Shown here piece by piece: positions 23,723 through 36,429 of a DNA stretch of 64,000 nucleotides (the stretch's first letter is position 1; every line of letters starts with the position of its first letter). The stretch spans positions 4,361,347-4,425,346 of the forward strand of contig JAPWDM010000008.1 in NCBI GenBank assembly GCA_035578155.1, written 5' to 3'. Both the position numbers and the translations under genes were made by a program. Source of the stretch: Brachynemurus nebulosus. Taxonomy: Eukaryota; Arthropoda; Insecta; Neuroptera; Myrmeleontidae. The notes beneath the pieces were generated by a model that made no database searches, was not told the origin of the DNA, and worked only from the letters and a program-made list of their open reading frames with translations.

Positions 23723-24291
23723 TAACACTGACTGACAGACAAACAATGCACAGCCTAAACCGTTGGCTTTAGAAGAATGGAATTTTGCGCAGGAGTGTCC
23801 CTATGTAATGTAGGTGAGCACTAAGAAAGGATTTTTGAAAATTCGTCCCCTAAGTGGATTAATTATGGAATGAAAGATTGTATGTATGAATATTCGTCAT
23901 TTTAAAAGTTAGAGATGTATAAAAATATGTTACTGTGGCTATTAAAATAAATATGTAATATCTTATTTAATAAATCTTTGACACTGACTGACGTCTAAAA
24001 TGTTGCCGATGGTAAGTTCCATCGGGTGGGATACGCCTAGTAATAGAATAAGTTCTATGAACAGTAAATTCAACAGATATTAGCAGCACCGTCGATTATA
24101 ACACCGTCTACAATATCATTTTTTAAAAATACGTAGCTGTGCTACCGCACTGCCCTCTGAACTTTTCACGAAAATGACCACTTGCTATGAAAAAATCCTG
24201 CCTTTCGTCTATATTCACTGATATTAGATATAATATTATTACTATTGATCGAAAAGTTTGCGGGGCTGACAGTATTGTCTTTATTTTTTAA

Positions 24292-25216
24292 CCCTAGAAT
24301 CATACGTACTCGTCAAAACGACGAACGAACTTCTCTACCTGCTCCAATACTACAACTTGTCGGTGCCCTCTTGTTGTGAAACTTCTGTTATCTAATTTAT
24401 TTGTTATTATAACACATAAGACGTATAAATTTTGTTTATAGCTATTGTCGTTTTTTTTTTTTTTTTATACTGAAATAGTGTGCGTCAAAAGGACGACGAT
24501 GTATGATTAACCTATATTTTTTTTAAAGATTTTGTACTCCACATAAAAGTTTTCCTAATTTTTCTAAAATTTATTAAAGATATGGATGTTATAATTAATT
24601 TATTCAATGATTATGATAATGTGAAAGATGATTACAGCTGTTTGACTTATAGAGACGACATAATACTGAAGTTTGAATATATTGAATCGAAAACTAAAGA
24701 ATGCGTTTCAAGTGACTTAATAAAAGGTTAACAATTTATTTTGTGGAAAATATTTTAATTTTTATTATTTTTTGAGATCTTATTCTAAAAATTACTAACA
24801 AAGTTTAGAAAATTTACAAATGTGTCTAATGGGGAAATAACTACATATCATCTATAGGAATATTTATGACTGACAAATTTCACATTCTGTAAAGTCACAC
24901 ATGTCCACTGACTCATACATAATAGTTCATAAATTAATTATTTGAAACACATGTTTTATTATACAATTGATGTATTTATCTATTTTTTAATTTTTATAGT
25001 GAAAATATGGTTTGATAGAAAGATTAAAAAATAAATATATTAAGAAATTTTTCTAAATCCAATTTTTTTAAATATTTTGTTCGCTTTTGTAGTATTGTTA
25101 TGTAAAAAAAATGTTTTTTGCAAATAAACTCTAAAACTCCCCGTAAAAAGTCCATTCGTCGAAACGACGCCGATGTATGATTAACTTGACTCGTAGACCA
25201 ACGTATGATTCTAGGG
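24292..25216. mobile_element. Non-autonomous piggyBac-like element
   Basis: Ends CCCTAGAATCATACGT / ACGTATGATTCTAGGG are perfect inverted repeats and are flanked by TTAA on both sides, the diagnostic piggyBac target. Subterminal copies of ACGATGTATGATTAAC occur on each side. A frame of about 50 codons from ATG near 24581 (M-D-V-I-I-N-L-F-N-D-Y) may be the start of a deleted transposase; this cannot be confirmed by eye. Confidence 0.85.
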
Positions 25217-25220
25217 TTAA

Positions 25221-26937
25221 AACTATTTTTTTAGATAAAATATTTTGATGCGATTTTAGATATAAACAATAGGTAAATAATAATTATGGATACCTATATA
25301 CCTTTTGTATCGGTATATTTTGAATATATTCTAGATATGCGTGTATACATTTCTTGTCACAACTTGTTTGTCTGACTTTAATTTTTATGTGTTGTGTAAG
25401 GTATTTTTTCATGTTACAAATAATTGATTTATGTATATAAATTGTCTTTTTTCTTCCAGTAAAATGTGAGGAAGATAACACATTATTTTGTTTTCGTAAA
25501 AATATTTTTTTAAATGACAGCTTATTTTTTATTAACAAGTTTTAAGTTATTTAGTCAGCAGTCAAATTTTAAGTGAAAAAAAGTTAAAATTATTGTACTT
25601 TTTTAAAAAGACGCTTTTTTGTAACTTGAAATTAATTTTTATTGACAGCTCATAGTTAATAGAAAATATACCGATACAATTTAAAAAAAAAAAAATAGGC
25701 ACGAATTCAGACTTCACACCGTATTTTTTTGTATTTATTTTCTGAGTACCTAATCTTTGATATATTAAAAATATATGCGAGGATGGTCACTTTATCACAA
25801 TATCCAAAAAATTTTGAAAATATCGGTGGTTTTTGAAAAAATAACAAATATATAATTTCTTCTCTATGAAAAATTGGGGTCAAAAGAGACGATAAAAGAG
25901 TGATTAGGGACAACCCGTAGGGCCGACCAAAATTAAAATTTAAATATAACATATGTAATTTCGTTAAACTAAAAGGTTTGTTAAATGAAGCTCCGGTCAA
26001 TTTAATAATATTGGACCTAACCAGTTTTTAAAAATAAATTTCGCTGTAAACTACCTTTGCAAACAATACAAAAATTTTTAATTTTATTGTATACTGTGAT
26101 TGTATCTGTCTCTGTCTCTGTCTCTAGCATCCCCCACCAATGCATTATTTGCTCCGATCTATATTATATGTAATTTCAATTTTTTTGTATTTATACATTC
26201 AAAAAAGAAATAATACTTGATGATTTTCTGTAGAAATAAACGTAGAATATAAAATAAAGTTTATAAAGCACAGAAATGTTATTCTGAATGTGTTTATAAA
26301 AATATCGAATGACTTGATAACCTTGAAAGTGCTCTCTTCTATGTTCCAATCCTATGTTCACCCATCCCTTATCACTCCACATTCGTCCCTTTATACTTTT
26401 ATATAACGTCCCTATTAACCTATACAGTGTCCCTATTCACACCTTTTCCGTCCCTATTAATTTCCAACTTAGCCCAAATCTCAAGTTCTCATTATTTCCT
26501 CTTAAAAAAATAAAAACAACTAAAAGCCTGCAGTCTTCTTTTTTCAGGTATGTTCCAAAATAATTAAATTTTCGATTAAACAACAATTTATTCATAAGAG
26601 CACCGAAATAAATAATTTTAAGATAAAGTTTTAAGGAACAAAAAATAGCACTGTTTGAAGACGTCAATCCAAACTCAATTTTTAATATTTTTTATTTAAC
26701 TTCAATCTTAGTCACTATTGTTACCCGAAAGAATAATGATTTTACTATAATTTAAGTAAGATATATGTTCACATTTACATTTGATATTTTTAAATTAAGT
26801 TGATGAATCACATCTTTCGTTTCGTCCCTATTCACCCGCCTGTCCCGATTCATCCCACCCTACGGTATTTACCCGCATTTATTAACTTTTAAATTTTGAA
26901 AATATAAGTACGGTCTTGTCAGCACCGCAAGATTTCG
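25221..26937. other. Intergenic; no gene seen
   Basis: Only short, low-complexity reading frames on both strands. 26100-26125 is a short (TCTGTC)n run. No repeat ends or paralogous blocks were recognised. Confidence 0.45.
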
Positions 26938-28230
26938 AACAAGCCCTAAGCGTGTTTGTAGAAAACTGTGAATAGCAGTGTGCCAGTGTGTGTTTGATAT
27001 CGCTTAAGGCATTTAGTTAGTCGGTATCGGCCACTCAATGCACAACGCATTATTATGTATTGTTGGACCATTGTTAGCTTGGACCCCACCTTGCTCCGTC
27101 CGACAATACATGTTTTGTAATTGTGTGTGTTTCAACTGACACAGTTGCAAAGATCAAACTAACACCACTACACACAGGACACACATTGTGTACTTACACA
27201 ACATAGTGGTGGGAAATAGAGGGGATTTTTTGTCTACATTGGTATCACTAGTGCAGAGATAGCAACTTGGCTTCTGATTATTCTGTGATTTCGAACATTA
27301 TTACCAAGGAGCCAAACTAATGTATAATAGGTAGTATTCCAACTGTAGCCGTCAGGTGACGTAAAATCCTCCCCACTTCGCATTACTATGTTGTGTGGAT
27401 ACTAGGGTTTCCGATCTCGATTCGATTTTATCGAAAATCGATTTTTGGAGACCCGATCTTCGATTTTTCGAATCGATTTTTTGGAGAGTAAATCGATACA
27501 GAGATCGTGAAAAATTTACGGGATCGGAGATCGATCTTTTCGAATTTAAATTAGGATATTTTTAGTAAAAATATGATATTTTTTCAAAATTATTCTAAAA
27601 TATATTTTAACTATTTACGTTGTCAAATAATTTTACCACTTTTATGATTCATTTATAGAAAATTGAGTCAAATTTTGGAATTATGTGACACTTTTAGCGC
27701 AAACTGGAAACCATTTTATTCATATTAAATTCATCAGTTCATCTTCAAAGAAAATTAAAAACTGATTTGTGATGACCCAGTAAGAAACTTCATTAAAACT
27801 TTTATATATCTTTTATTTTCTGCAAGTACAAAAATTGAATCGATTTTCGTCAGATCGATCTTTTGTAAGCCGATTTTCTCCTGCATCGATTTTTGGTTTG
27901 ACGATTCGAATCGATCCACAAGATCGATTTTTTGACCAGAGATCGGAAACCCTAGTGGATACACACTGTTTGCAGTGGTGTTGGTTTGATGTTTGCTTCT
28001 GTGTGCGAATTCACACACACAACTACAAAACACCTATTATGGGACAGAGCAACGTGTGCAGTTCAAGTAACAATGTCTAACAATACAATGCATTGTGCGT
28101 TTGGTGACTGACACTGACTGACTACATACATGCCTTAAGCTGTGACTGACCAACAAATGACTCCAAGCGAGCTACACTTTTTGATATTAGTTTCCTTCTA
28201 GCATAGAACAGCTTCTAGTGTTCTCTGATT
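26938..28230. mobile_element. Dispersed repeat family with partial copies at 9050 and 4430
   Basis: The left part (AAGCCCTAAGCG ... CTTAAGGCATTTAGT) matches 9053-9150. The right part (GCCTTAAGCTGTGACTGACC through GAGCTACACTTTTT) matches 9570-9650 and 4940-5030. CTTAAGGCAT..AGTCAGTC lies in inverted orientation near both ends, suggesting subterminal inverted repeats. No coding. It carries the hAT element at 27403. Boundaries approximate. Confidence 0.5.
27403..27954. mobile_element. hAT-type MITE
   Basis: Ends TAGGGTTTCCGATCTC / GAGATCGGAAACCCTA with perfect 8-bp target duplication GTGGATAC (27395-27402, 27955-27962). Subterminal regions are dense in ATCGATTTT palindromes. Short reading frames inside are composed of these repeats and are not genes. 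Confidence 0.85.
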
Positions 28231-28376
28231 ATTACATCTTCTGTGGCTCTGCTAGTGTGACAGACATGATGAATAGAATTTAGAATGGTGAAAGACGTGA
28301 AAGATCTGCAATGTGCACGTCACCTTAGTAGACATGGTAGACATTTTAAATGTGTAATTTCAAAATTTTTGTATTG

Positions 28377-28386
28377 TATAAATAAT
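28377..28386 (+). promoter_or_regulatory. TATA-like box of gene D
   Basis: TATAAATAAT 37 nt before the ATG, within a block (TTGTGTAATTTC..., GTATTGTATAAATAATTAAA) conserved upstream of D-J. It implies a very short 5' leader. Confidence 0.5.
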
Positions 28387-28413
28387 TAAATTGTGTAAAA
28401 ACAGAAATCTAAA

Positions 28414-30539
28414 ATGGAGAATTTCGTCAATGAATTCGGTTTTCATACAGTTTTAATTAAAGTGGAGAAAGATGAAGTGAATGAACCGGTCCATGAAACT
28501 GACCATACAAATAAAATTAAAGTGGAGAAAGATGAAGTGATTAGACCGAGCCATGAAAATTTTCACACATTTGAAATTAAAGTGGAAAAAGATGAAATGA
28601 ATGAATCGGCCGATGAAGTTGGTTGTAAATTTGAAATTAAGGTGGAAAAAGATGAAGCGTTTGAAAATAATTTAGTGTTATCAACAGAAACAAAAGTTTT
28701 TGAACCAATTAAATTGGCCCAAGAAAATAATAGTTTGACGGATAACAAAAACTTTACAGACTTACAAGAGCAAAATACAAAACTGGTAAGTATTAGATTT
28801 GAATTTAAAATAAAATAAAATTAGGGTGTTGCTAGTCGTCCGATAAACGGACGAATAAGAAAAAACTTAGTCGTCCGACTATCGGATGAATAAAATAAAT
28901 TAATCTTCCGATAAATCTAATTCTTCTAGGAATGGTATGCTTACTATTTTGTAATTAATAATTACATATTTGATTATAAATTATTACAGAAGGAATTAAA
29001 TTTATAACATTTTAAATTTATTCGTGAAATTTCAAATTTTTAACCAACCTCACCACCTAGTTTTTATATCAAAAATCGAAGTATATTGTCAAAACTAACT
29101 AAACGAAACTAACTAAAACCAACCTCACCACCTAGTTTTTATATCAAAAATCAAAGTATATGAAGTATATTGTCAAAACTAACCTAACCAAAACCAACCC
29201 CATCACCTAATTTTAATATCAAAAATGTAAGTATATTGTCAAAACGGTCAAAACTAAGTAAACTAACTTAGCCAAAACCAACCTCACCACTTATTTTTTT
29301 TAAAAAATAAACCAAAGTATATTGTCAAAACTAACTAAACTAACCTAACCAAAACCAACCTAACCACCTACTTTTAAAAAAAAACCAAAGTATATTGTCA
29401 AAACGGTCAAAACTAACTAAACTAACCTAACCAAAACCAACCTCACCACCTAGTTTTTATATCAAAAATCGAAGTATATTGTCAAAACTAACTAAACTAA
29501 CCTAACCAGATTTAAAATGTTATAAATTTAATTCCTTCTGTAATATTTTATAATCAAATATGTAATTATTAATTACAAAATAGTAAGCATACCATTCCTA
29601 GAAGAATTATATTTATTGGACGATTAATTTATTTTATTCATCCGATAGTCGGACGACTAGGTTTTTTTTATTCGTCCGTTTATCGGACGACTAGACACTT
29701 CGATAAAATTATACAAATTAATCAAAATACATATAATATTTTAGGAGTTCAGTGAATCTTTGACGGATTCGAACAATTTACATACGGAAATCAAAATTGA
29801 AGAAGATGAAGTAGATGAAGATCGTTCGACAGATTTAACAAAACATGAAATTGAACGTGTTGGCAAAAAACGACATCAGTGTGATACATGCAATAAAACA
29901 TTTACTCGAAAGGATAGTTTAAAAAGACATAAAATAATTCATAGTGATGAAAGACCATATCAGTGTAATGTATGTTCTAAAACATTTACCACTTCAACTG
30001 AATTAAAAAGACATGAAAGAATACACAGTGGTGCAAAACCATACAAGTGTAATGTGTGTTCAAAAACATTTACTACTTCAAGTCATTTAAAAGAACATGA
30101 AAGAATACACAGTGGTGAAAAACCTTATAAATGTAATGTGTGTTCTAAAACAATTACTACTTTAAGTAATCTAAAAATTCATAAAATAATACACAGTGGT
30201 GAAAAACCATACAAGTGTAATATATGTTTTAAAGCATTTATTACTTCAAGTGATTTAAAAAAACATGAACGAGTTCACAGTGGTGAAAAACCATACCAGT
30301 GTAATATTTGTACTAAAACATTTAATCGAAAAGAAAGTTTAAAAACACATGAAATAATTCATAGTGCTGAAAGACCGTATAAATGTAATCAATGCCCTAA
30401 AGCATTTACTACTTTAAGTAATTTAAAAACACATGAAGGAATACACAGTGATGAAAAACAATACAAATGTAACATATGTTTTAAAACGTTTTATCGTAGA
30501 GATGTTTTAAAAAAGCATGAAAAAATTCACAGTGGTTGA
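28414..30539 (+). CDS. Zinc-finger gene D (exons 28414-28785 and 29745-30539)
   Basis: Predicted 388-residue protein. Exon 1 (124 codons) has candidate SUMO lysines at residues 16, 36, 56 and 76, exactly 20 apart, followed by L-S-T-E-T-K-V-F-E-P-I-K-L and D-L-Q-E-Q-N-T-K-L. Donor CTG|GTAAGT, acceptor TTTTAG|GAG, phase 0. Exon 2 encodes an acidic linker with I-K-I-E-E-D-E and eight C2H2 fingers. Finger 4 has Ile in place of the core Phe (K-T-I-T-T), which may weaken it. The last three fingers (helices NRKESLKT, TTLSNLKT, YRRDVLKK) are shared in place with E, F, I and J. The intron is enlarged by an 879-bp foldback element. AATAAA lies at 30576, 37 nt after the stop. Upstream (28290-28340) it resembles gene E, its closest neighbour. 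Likely a nuclear DNA-binding protein. Confidence 0.88.
28824..29702. mobile_element. Foldback element in intron of gene D, 9-bp target duplication
   Basis: ATAAAATTA flanks both sides (28815-28823, 29703-29711). Inverted arms of about 190 bp contain CTAGTCGTCCGATAAACGGA. The core is about six tandem units of roughly 75 bp (CCAACCTCACCACCTAGTTT ... TATTGTCAAAACT). Introns of E, G, H, I and J have the uninterrupted site. No coding. Confidence 0.85.
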
Positions 30540-30599
30540 AAAAGCGTATTGGAATCTGTCAGATAGGCGTGACTCAATAAAAATGGCTAACGAAAAAGT

Positions 30600-32080
30600 G
30601 CATTGACATTAGTTTTACATGCGACAATTTCAGTGTGATATGAAAAAAAAAATGATAAATATTAAAACTGTTTCTGGTGTCATATCGCATGTTTACTTCA
30701 TAGAGGTGCATACTATGCATTGCCCCCTCTCCCTTCCCACAAAATATTTTGAAGTCTTTGGCAGGTTCAAAAACATCAGACGATATAAAACACTGTCCTA
30801 AACCCAACGGGAGAGGTTAGTTTGCATGTTATTACATTATTTAAGTAAATGTCCGGGTCAGGACCGATTTAGCGTGTAGACCCGGACACTTACTAATTAT
30901 TTTTAATTTTTTTAAATTTTTTATTTTTACTTATAATGAAACAAATGGGTTAGGGATATAACAAATAATAAACACTCTTTCTAATGGTAATATTTTTATT
31001 GGTGATATCTGTGAAGGAAATATGTATACTTAAATATAAAATTAACCAAAAAATGTAAAAATGTGTCCGGTTCTAGACGGTTTTACGGTGTATCATAATT
31101 AATGAAATTTTTAAGCTATAAAGAGGAAAATGAATCCGAAGTCACAAATTTATAATAATTTGTAATATTTATCCCTATTTTGTAATCACCAAATAATTTT
31201 TCGGACAATTTCTGCTTAAAAATAAAAAAAATTATATTTTATAGTGTAATTATTGTGATATTTATTAACATTATTTAATTGTTAATGTTTTTTGTAATAT
31301 AATCTAATATATATTAAATAAAAAAAAAACTTTTTTCAAAAAAAATGTGTTTTATTTATTTAACATTTAATTTTAATTCAATATTTTTATATAAGCATGT
31401 CTACAAAAATAGATTTGAATCTGCCGCGAAAAGTAAACATCTGGCCTGTCGGGGAATTCAAATCTTAACACTTAAAATGCTAACGTAACGCAGTATCAGA
31501 ACGTAGCACCAGTGAAAAAAGACGGATATAGAACTTCAATCTTGTGTTAAATTTATGGACAGTTTCAGAGCACCCCAAACCGCAATGTTGGCACCCCATC
31601 TACAGATGGCAGTACTATGCAGGCAAGCAGTACGCACTGTTATGTCTTGATAATTGTACTTTTGAAACAAGAAATTTGTTTATGGAAGGAAAATGGAAAT
31701 ATACAAATTGAAATATACGTTCCCTACCTCTTCCTGTTAAACTAAACCTCCGCCCGACAACTTAAAAACGTCTGAACAGAAACAAAATCGACTAAAATTT
31801 TCGTCCACATTGGCCCATAAGAATTAAATTTCTATTATACGTCTCTCTTCACTGGTAGCACGTAGACACATTCGTAACACGATGGTAAAACTCCTACATA
31901 TAGGCAACCGACTTTATACCCTGCTTCCCCCTCAGCAGGAGCAAATAAATTAAAGCTCAATAGGCAAAATACCCCTCTGGGTACCCGACCGTACCGTAAA
32001 TTGAATGGTGAAAGACGTGAAAGATGTGCAATGTGGACGTCACCTTAGCAAACATTTAAAGGTTGTGTAATTTCAAAATT
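30600..32080. other. D-E spacer; no gene seen
   Basis: 30541-30710 is the conserved 3' flank of the D-J genes. 30851-30887 forms a hairpin with a perfect 9-bp stem, GTCCGGGTC...GACCCGGAC. From 32000 the sequence matches the upstream region of gene D (TGGTGAAAGACGTGAAAGAT). Reading frames in between are short and not conserved. Confidence 0.5.
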
Positions 32081-32089
32081 TTTGTATTG

Positions 32090-32099
32090 TATAAATAAT
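32090..32099 (+). promoter_or_regulatory. TATA-like box of gene E
   Basis: TATAAATAAT 41 nt before the ATG, in the conserved D-J promoter block. Confidence 0.5.
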
Positions 32100-32130
32100 T
32101 CTGTAAATTGTGTGAAAACAGAAATCTAAA

Positions 32131-33669
32131 ATGGAGAATTCGGTCAATAAATTCGGTTTTAATACAATTTTAATTAAAGTGGAGAAAGATGAAGTGAATG
32201 AACCGGTCCATGAAACTGACCATACAAATAAAATTAAAGTGGAGAAAGATGAAGTGATTAGACCGAGCCATGAAAATTTTCACCTATTCGAAATTAAAGT
32301 GGAAAAAGAAGAAATGAATGAATCGAGCCATGAAATTGATTGTAAGTTTGAAATTAAAATGGAAATAGATGAAGTGTTTGAAAACAATTCAGTGTTATCA
32401 ACAGAAACAAAAGTTTTTGAACCAATTAAATTGGCCCCAGAAAATAATAGTTTGGTGGATAAAAAAAACCTTACAGACTTACAAGAGCAAAATATAAAAC
32501 TGGTAAGTATTAGATTTGGTTTATGAATAATAGAATAAAATTATGCAAATTAATCAAAATACATAATTATAATATTTTAGGAGTGGAGCAAATCTTTGAT
32601 AAATTCGAACAGTTTACATACGGAAATCAAAATTGAAGTAGATGAAGAACATTCAACAAATTTAACAGAACATCAGATTGTAAGGGTTGACCAAAAACTT
32701 TTTCAGTGTGATACATGTAATAAAACATTTAGTCGAAAGGATAGCTTAAAAAGACATGAAATAATACATACAAAAACATTTACTCGAAAGGATAATCTAA
32801 AAAGACATGAAATAATTCACAGTGGTGAAAAACCATATCAGTGTAATGTATGTTCTAAAACATATACTACTTCAAGTCATTTAAAAAGACATGAACAAGT
32901 TCACAGTGGGGAAAAAACATATAAATGTAATGTGTGTTCTAAAACATTTACTTATTTAAGTAGTTTAAAAAGACATGAAATAATTCACAGTGGTGAAAAA
33001 CCGTATAAATGTAGCGTATGTACTAAAACATTTATAACTTCATATAATTTAAAAATACATGAAACAATGCACAGTGGTAAAAAACCTTATAAATGTATTG
33101 TGTGTTCTAAAACATTTAGTCATTTAACACACTTAAAAAAACATGAAAAAATTCACAGTGATGAAAAACCGTACAGTTGTAACACATGTTCTAAAGCATT
33201 TATTCGAAAAATAACCTTAAAAAGACATGAAGTAATACACAGTGACGAAAGACCATATCAGTGTAATATGTGTTCAAAAACATTTAATACTTCAAGTGGT
33301 TTAAAAGTACATGAAAAAATTCACGGTGATGAAAAATCGTACAATTGTAACATATGTTCTAAAAGATTTATTCAGTCAGGTGATTTAAAAAAACATGAAA
33401 GAATTCACAGTGGTGAAAAACCATACCAGTGTAATATTTGTACTAAAACATTTAATCGAAAAGAAAATTTAAAAACACATGAAATAATTCATAGTGGTGA
33501 AAGACCGTATAAATGTAATCAGTGCCCTAAAGCATTTACTACTTTATGTAATTTAAAAGTTCATGAACAAGTTCATAGTAATGAAAAACAATACAAATGT
33601 AATGTGTGTTCAAAAACATTTTATCGTAGAGAAGTTTTAAAACAGCATGAAAAAATTCACAGTGGTTGA
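32131..33669 (+). CDS. Zinc-finger gene E (exons 32131-32502 and 32581-33669)
   Basis: Predicted 486-residue protein. It is the cleanest gene structure: the intron is only 78 bp. Exon 1 has four repeats (I-K-V-E at 16, 36 and 56; the fourth is I-K-M-E-I-D-E). The exon 2 linker has I-K-I-E-V-D-E. There are eleven complete C2H2 fingers plus one that lacks its cysteine half (I-I-H-T-K-T-F-T-R-K-D), sitting between fingers 1 and 3. This is probably an in-frame deletion within duplicated fingers. In the third finger the core Phe is Tyr. The last three fingers are of the shared D-J type. AATAAA at 33706. Same orientation as D and about 1.6 kb after it, with a near-identical promoter, so D/E are a recent duplicate pair at the 5' end. 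Confidence 0.9.
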
Positions 33670-33719
33670 AAAACCGTATTGCAGTTTGTCAGATAGGCGT
33701 GACTTAATAAAAATGGCTG

Positions 33720-35334
33720 ACGAAAAAGTGCATTGAAATTAGTTTTACATGCAACAATTTCAGTGTGATATGAAGAAAAAAGCATAATAAAAATATACAA
33801 ATAGTATTTACCCCCAAGCATAATAAAAATATACAAATAATTTTTATTAATCCACTTAAGAGATTAGAACAGCTAAATTACCTTTTTATATTGGTTAAAT
33901 ATTATTTGCAGAAGCGTTTTAATATACGTTCGAAATTTGACTGTGTGTATTTGGTCATTTCAATTATTATTAATATGTATTTTATAAAAATTTTTAATTT
34001 ATTTTTGCTTCTAAAACACTTAGTCACTGTTTTATGTGTTATCTTATCACATCTAATAATTTTGTTTATGTCGAAACGTATAATCATTCATAAATCAAAC
34101 ATATTGATTTAAAACTTCAAAATTTTTATTATGCAATGAAAAAAATAGTAGCCATCTTAAGTTTCGAGATTTCTAAGTGAACTTCTGGTGAACTACTTAA
34201 AAATTCAACTCTGGTTTATGGTTTAGTTAGAAAGTATACGATATTTTTTTAAAGATCACCTAGATGGCGAAACCTTATTTGTAGAAAATACAGATTTTTA
34301 TCCTTTATTTATATCTAAGACTTAAACCGTTCTATGTTTCCTACTTTGACGTCTGGATGTCACTCTCTGTGTGTCATATTGCAAATATGTTCGCTTATAG
34401 ATTCCGAACTATTGATGTTAATGATTTCTGATATGGGTACTTACAGTTTGTAATAAATAAAAATTTTTGGATTGTATTTTTCTATTCATTGGATTAAAAA
34501 AACTCTCTTTCATGCTTATTCAGGAAAAAAATGGGTGTTTTATTTATTAAGTTTTATAAGCCAGTTTAATGACAGACCTAAAAATAGTGTTCCGGTATAG
34601 GACCTTTTACGTTATACATTATATGTTAAATCATAATTTAATATTACATATCTAGTAGGCAAAGGATGTAAAGCAATTTTTACATATGTACATATATAAA
34701 CATTTAATTTTGTTGCCGCCACTGTCTAGTAGTTGCATGCTTCAATAAAACAATGTTGTTACAGGTTCTTTTATAATACATAATATATTTTTTCTACTCC
34801 TGTTGAAGAACACGCTCATTATATATCTGTTAATTGTTGAGAAAGTTAGGCATTATTCAAAGGTGTGGAGGAATGTTCATTACTCAATACCCTTTTGACC
34901 AATGAAATCACAGTATTAATCATTATTCCATGGGTTTGCGATTGTTTTGTGTATATGTGTATGTATCAAGTTTTAAGTTAATATATGTTGCCTAGTAACG
35001 TTCAAGTAAATAAAGTAGTTTGTTTTGTTTTGATCGTTCTATACATAATATTATATAATACAAACTTTTAATGAAATTAGAAATAGATTAAAAATTTGAT
35101 TTAAAATTTATATTCAATTTTATTTAAATCAAAAAGGAAAAAATTCGTAGAAAAAATATCGTATTTTACTCGCTTGCAATGGCTATTACTCATTCAAATG
35201 CATTACGACCATATATGTATTATAACTATATGGCCAATCCCTACAAGAGGCAGTGATTCCGATGAAGTGAGACGGATAGACATCGGGTAGAGGCACTTCA
35301 GTTATTTTGCGCAGATGCATCAATTAGTGTTTAC
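33720..35334. other. E-F spacer, first part; no gene seen
   Basis: Begins with the conserved 3' flank (to about 33790), then a tandem pair CATAATAAAAATATACAAATA at 33783 and 33818. The reading frames at 33891-34112 on both strands overlap each other, are AT-driven and have no paralogue, so they are not called. Confidence 0.45.
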
Positions 35335-35777
35335 CAGTGATGGATATCAGTATATCAGTATTTACCAGTAAATATCGATAGTCCCGACTATCGATAGTTC
35401 TGACTATCGATAGTCCCGACTATCGATAGTTACGATAGTTGTGAAACTATCGATAGTTATCGATAGTTTATCGATAGTTTTTATTACCCCATTTAGATAG
35501 CCGGCGAGCAAAAAAAAAAAAGAAAGAAAAAAGGTCGCCGGTTTTACGCTGGGGCGGAATTATTCTTTTTGCCCGGAAATTCCCTTAAAATGGTTGTTTT
35601 TATATCTCTGGCTATAATTTCTACGAAATTTTTATTATCTTTAGTATTTATAAGTAAACGAAATGACTGAAAAAAAGTATCGAAAACTATCGATAGTAAA
35701 AAAAAAATATCGATAGTTTTCGATAGTCAAAACTATCGATAGTTATCGATAGTGTTATCGATAGTTCTCCACCACTG
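35335..35777. mobile_element. hAT-type MITE rich in ATCGAT palindromes
   Basis: Ends CAGTGATGGATA / CTCCACCACTG with perfect 8-bp target duplication GTGTTTAC (35327-35334, 35778-35785). ACTATCGATAGT palindromes occur about a dozen times. No coding. Confidence 0.85.
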
Positions 35778-36429
35778 GTGTTTACCGTGTTTACTGTTCA
35801 GATTGGTTCATATTACCACCAAAAAAGTCGCATTTGCGCAAAACGAACAAAATACTTCCAAATCTGCACCGTGATATTGGGACGTTTTTTTCATATCCAT
35901 TTGGCTATATATGTATACTACATATATGATTACGACACTCGCCTAGCAAGCTCGGCTCGTGTCGCAATTTCATCTTCGTGAGTAATAGCTAGCTCGTTGA
36001 ATAATATACTAATATTCCTTTGTCATTGCTCCGAGCCGAAAGTATAGCCACTTATATCAAATGATTATTTAACAATTTATCACTGGCTCTTTTTCGTAAA
36101 AATTAAAATAAAAATTAGAAACCGGAACCACGCGGATTTGACACTATTTTTAAAAAAAACTGTGCCCGCCATTTTCGACGAGAAATTTGATAAAACATAT
36201 AATGAATGTTTTCAATTTAGGAAACACCGACGACACAATGCATTTTTTTTTGCACAAAAAACTAATTTTTTTAAATTTTAACCTTTTAATTGCATTTAAA
36301 TGCAATTAAAAGAATAGTTTTGTAATAAAATTTTAAAAAAAAAATAGTTTTTTTGTGAAAAAAAAAGAAAATATACTGTGTCACACAGTGTTTTCTAAAT
36401 GGAACATACTCTATACGTCAACTGTCAGA

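Larger units (their letters stand above)
22628..24040 (+). mobile_element. Helitron-like element carrying nested insertions
   Basis: The 3' end is complete: perfect 7-bp stem CCGATGG/CCATCGG (24006-24025), eleven bases, then CTAG (24037-24040) followed by T. The proposed 5' end is TCTATAATTATA at 22628 preceded by A, giving the A/T insertion site known for Helitrons. Removing the nested element leaves about 360 bp, without Rep/helicase. The 5' end is inference. Confidence 0.65.

Noticed and set aside
28824..29702. Possible CRISPR-like or telomere-like array (regular CCAACCTCACCACCTA units)
   Set aside because: Units of about 75 bp lie between long inverted arms with a 9-bp target duplication, which identifies a foldback transposon in a eukaryotic intron.
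33891..34112. 73-codon hydrophobic frame in the E-F spacer
   Set aside because: AT-driven composition, an equally long frame on the opposite strand, and no paralogous copy after the other genes.
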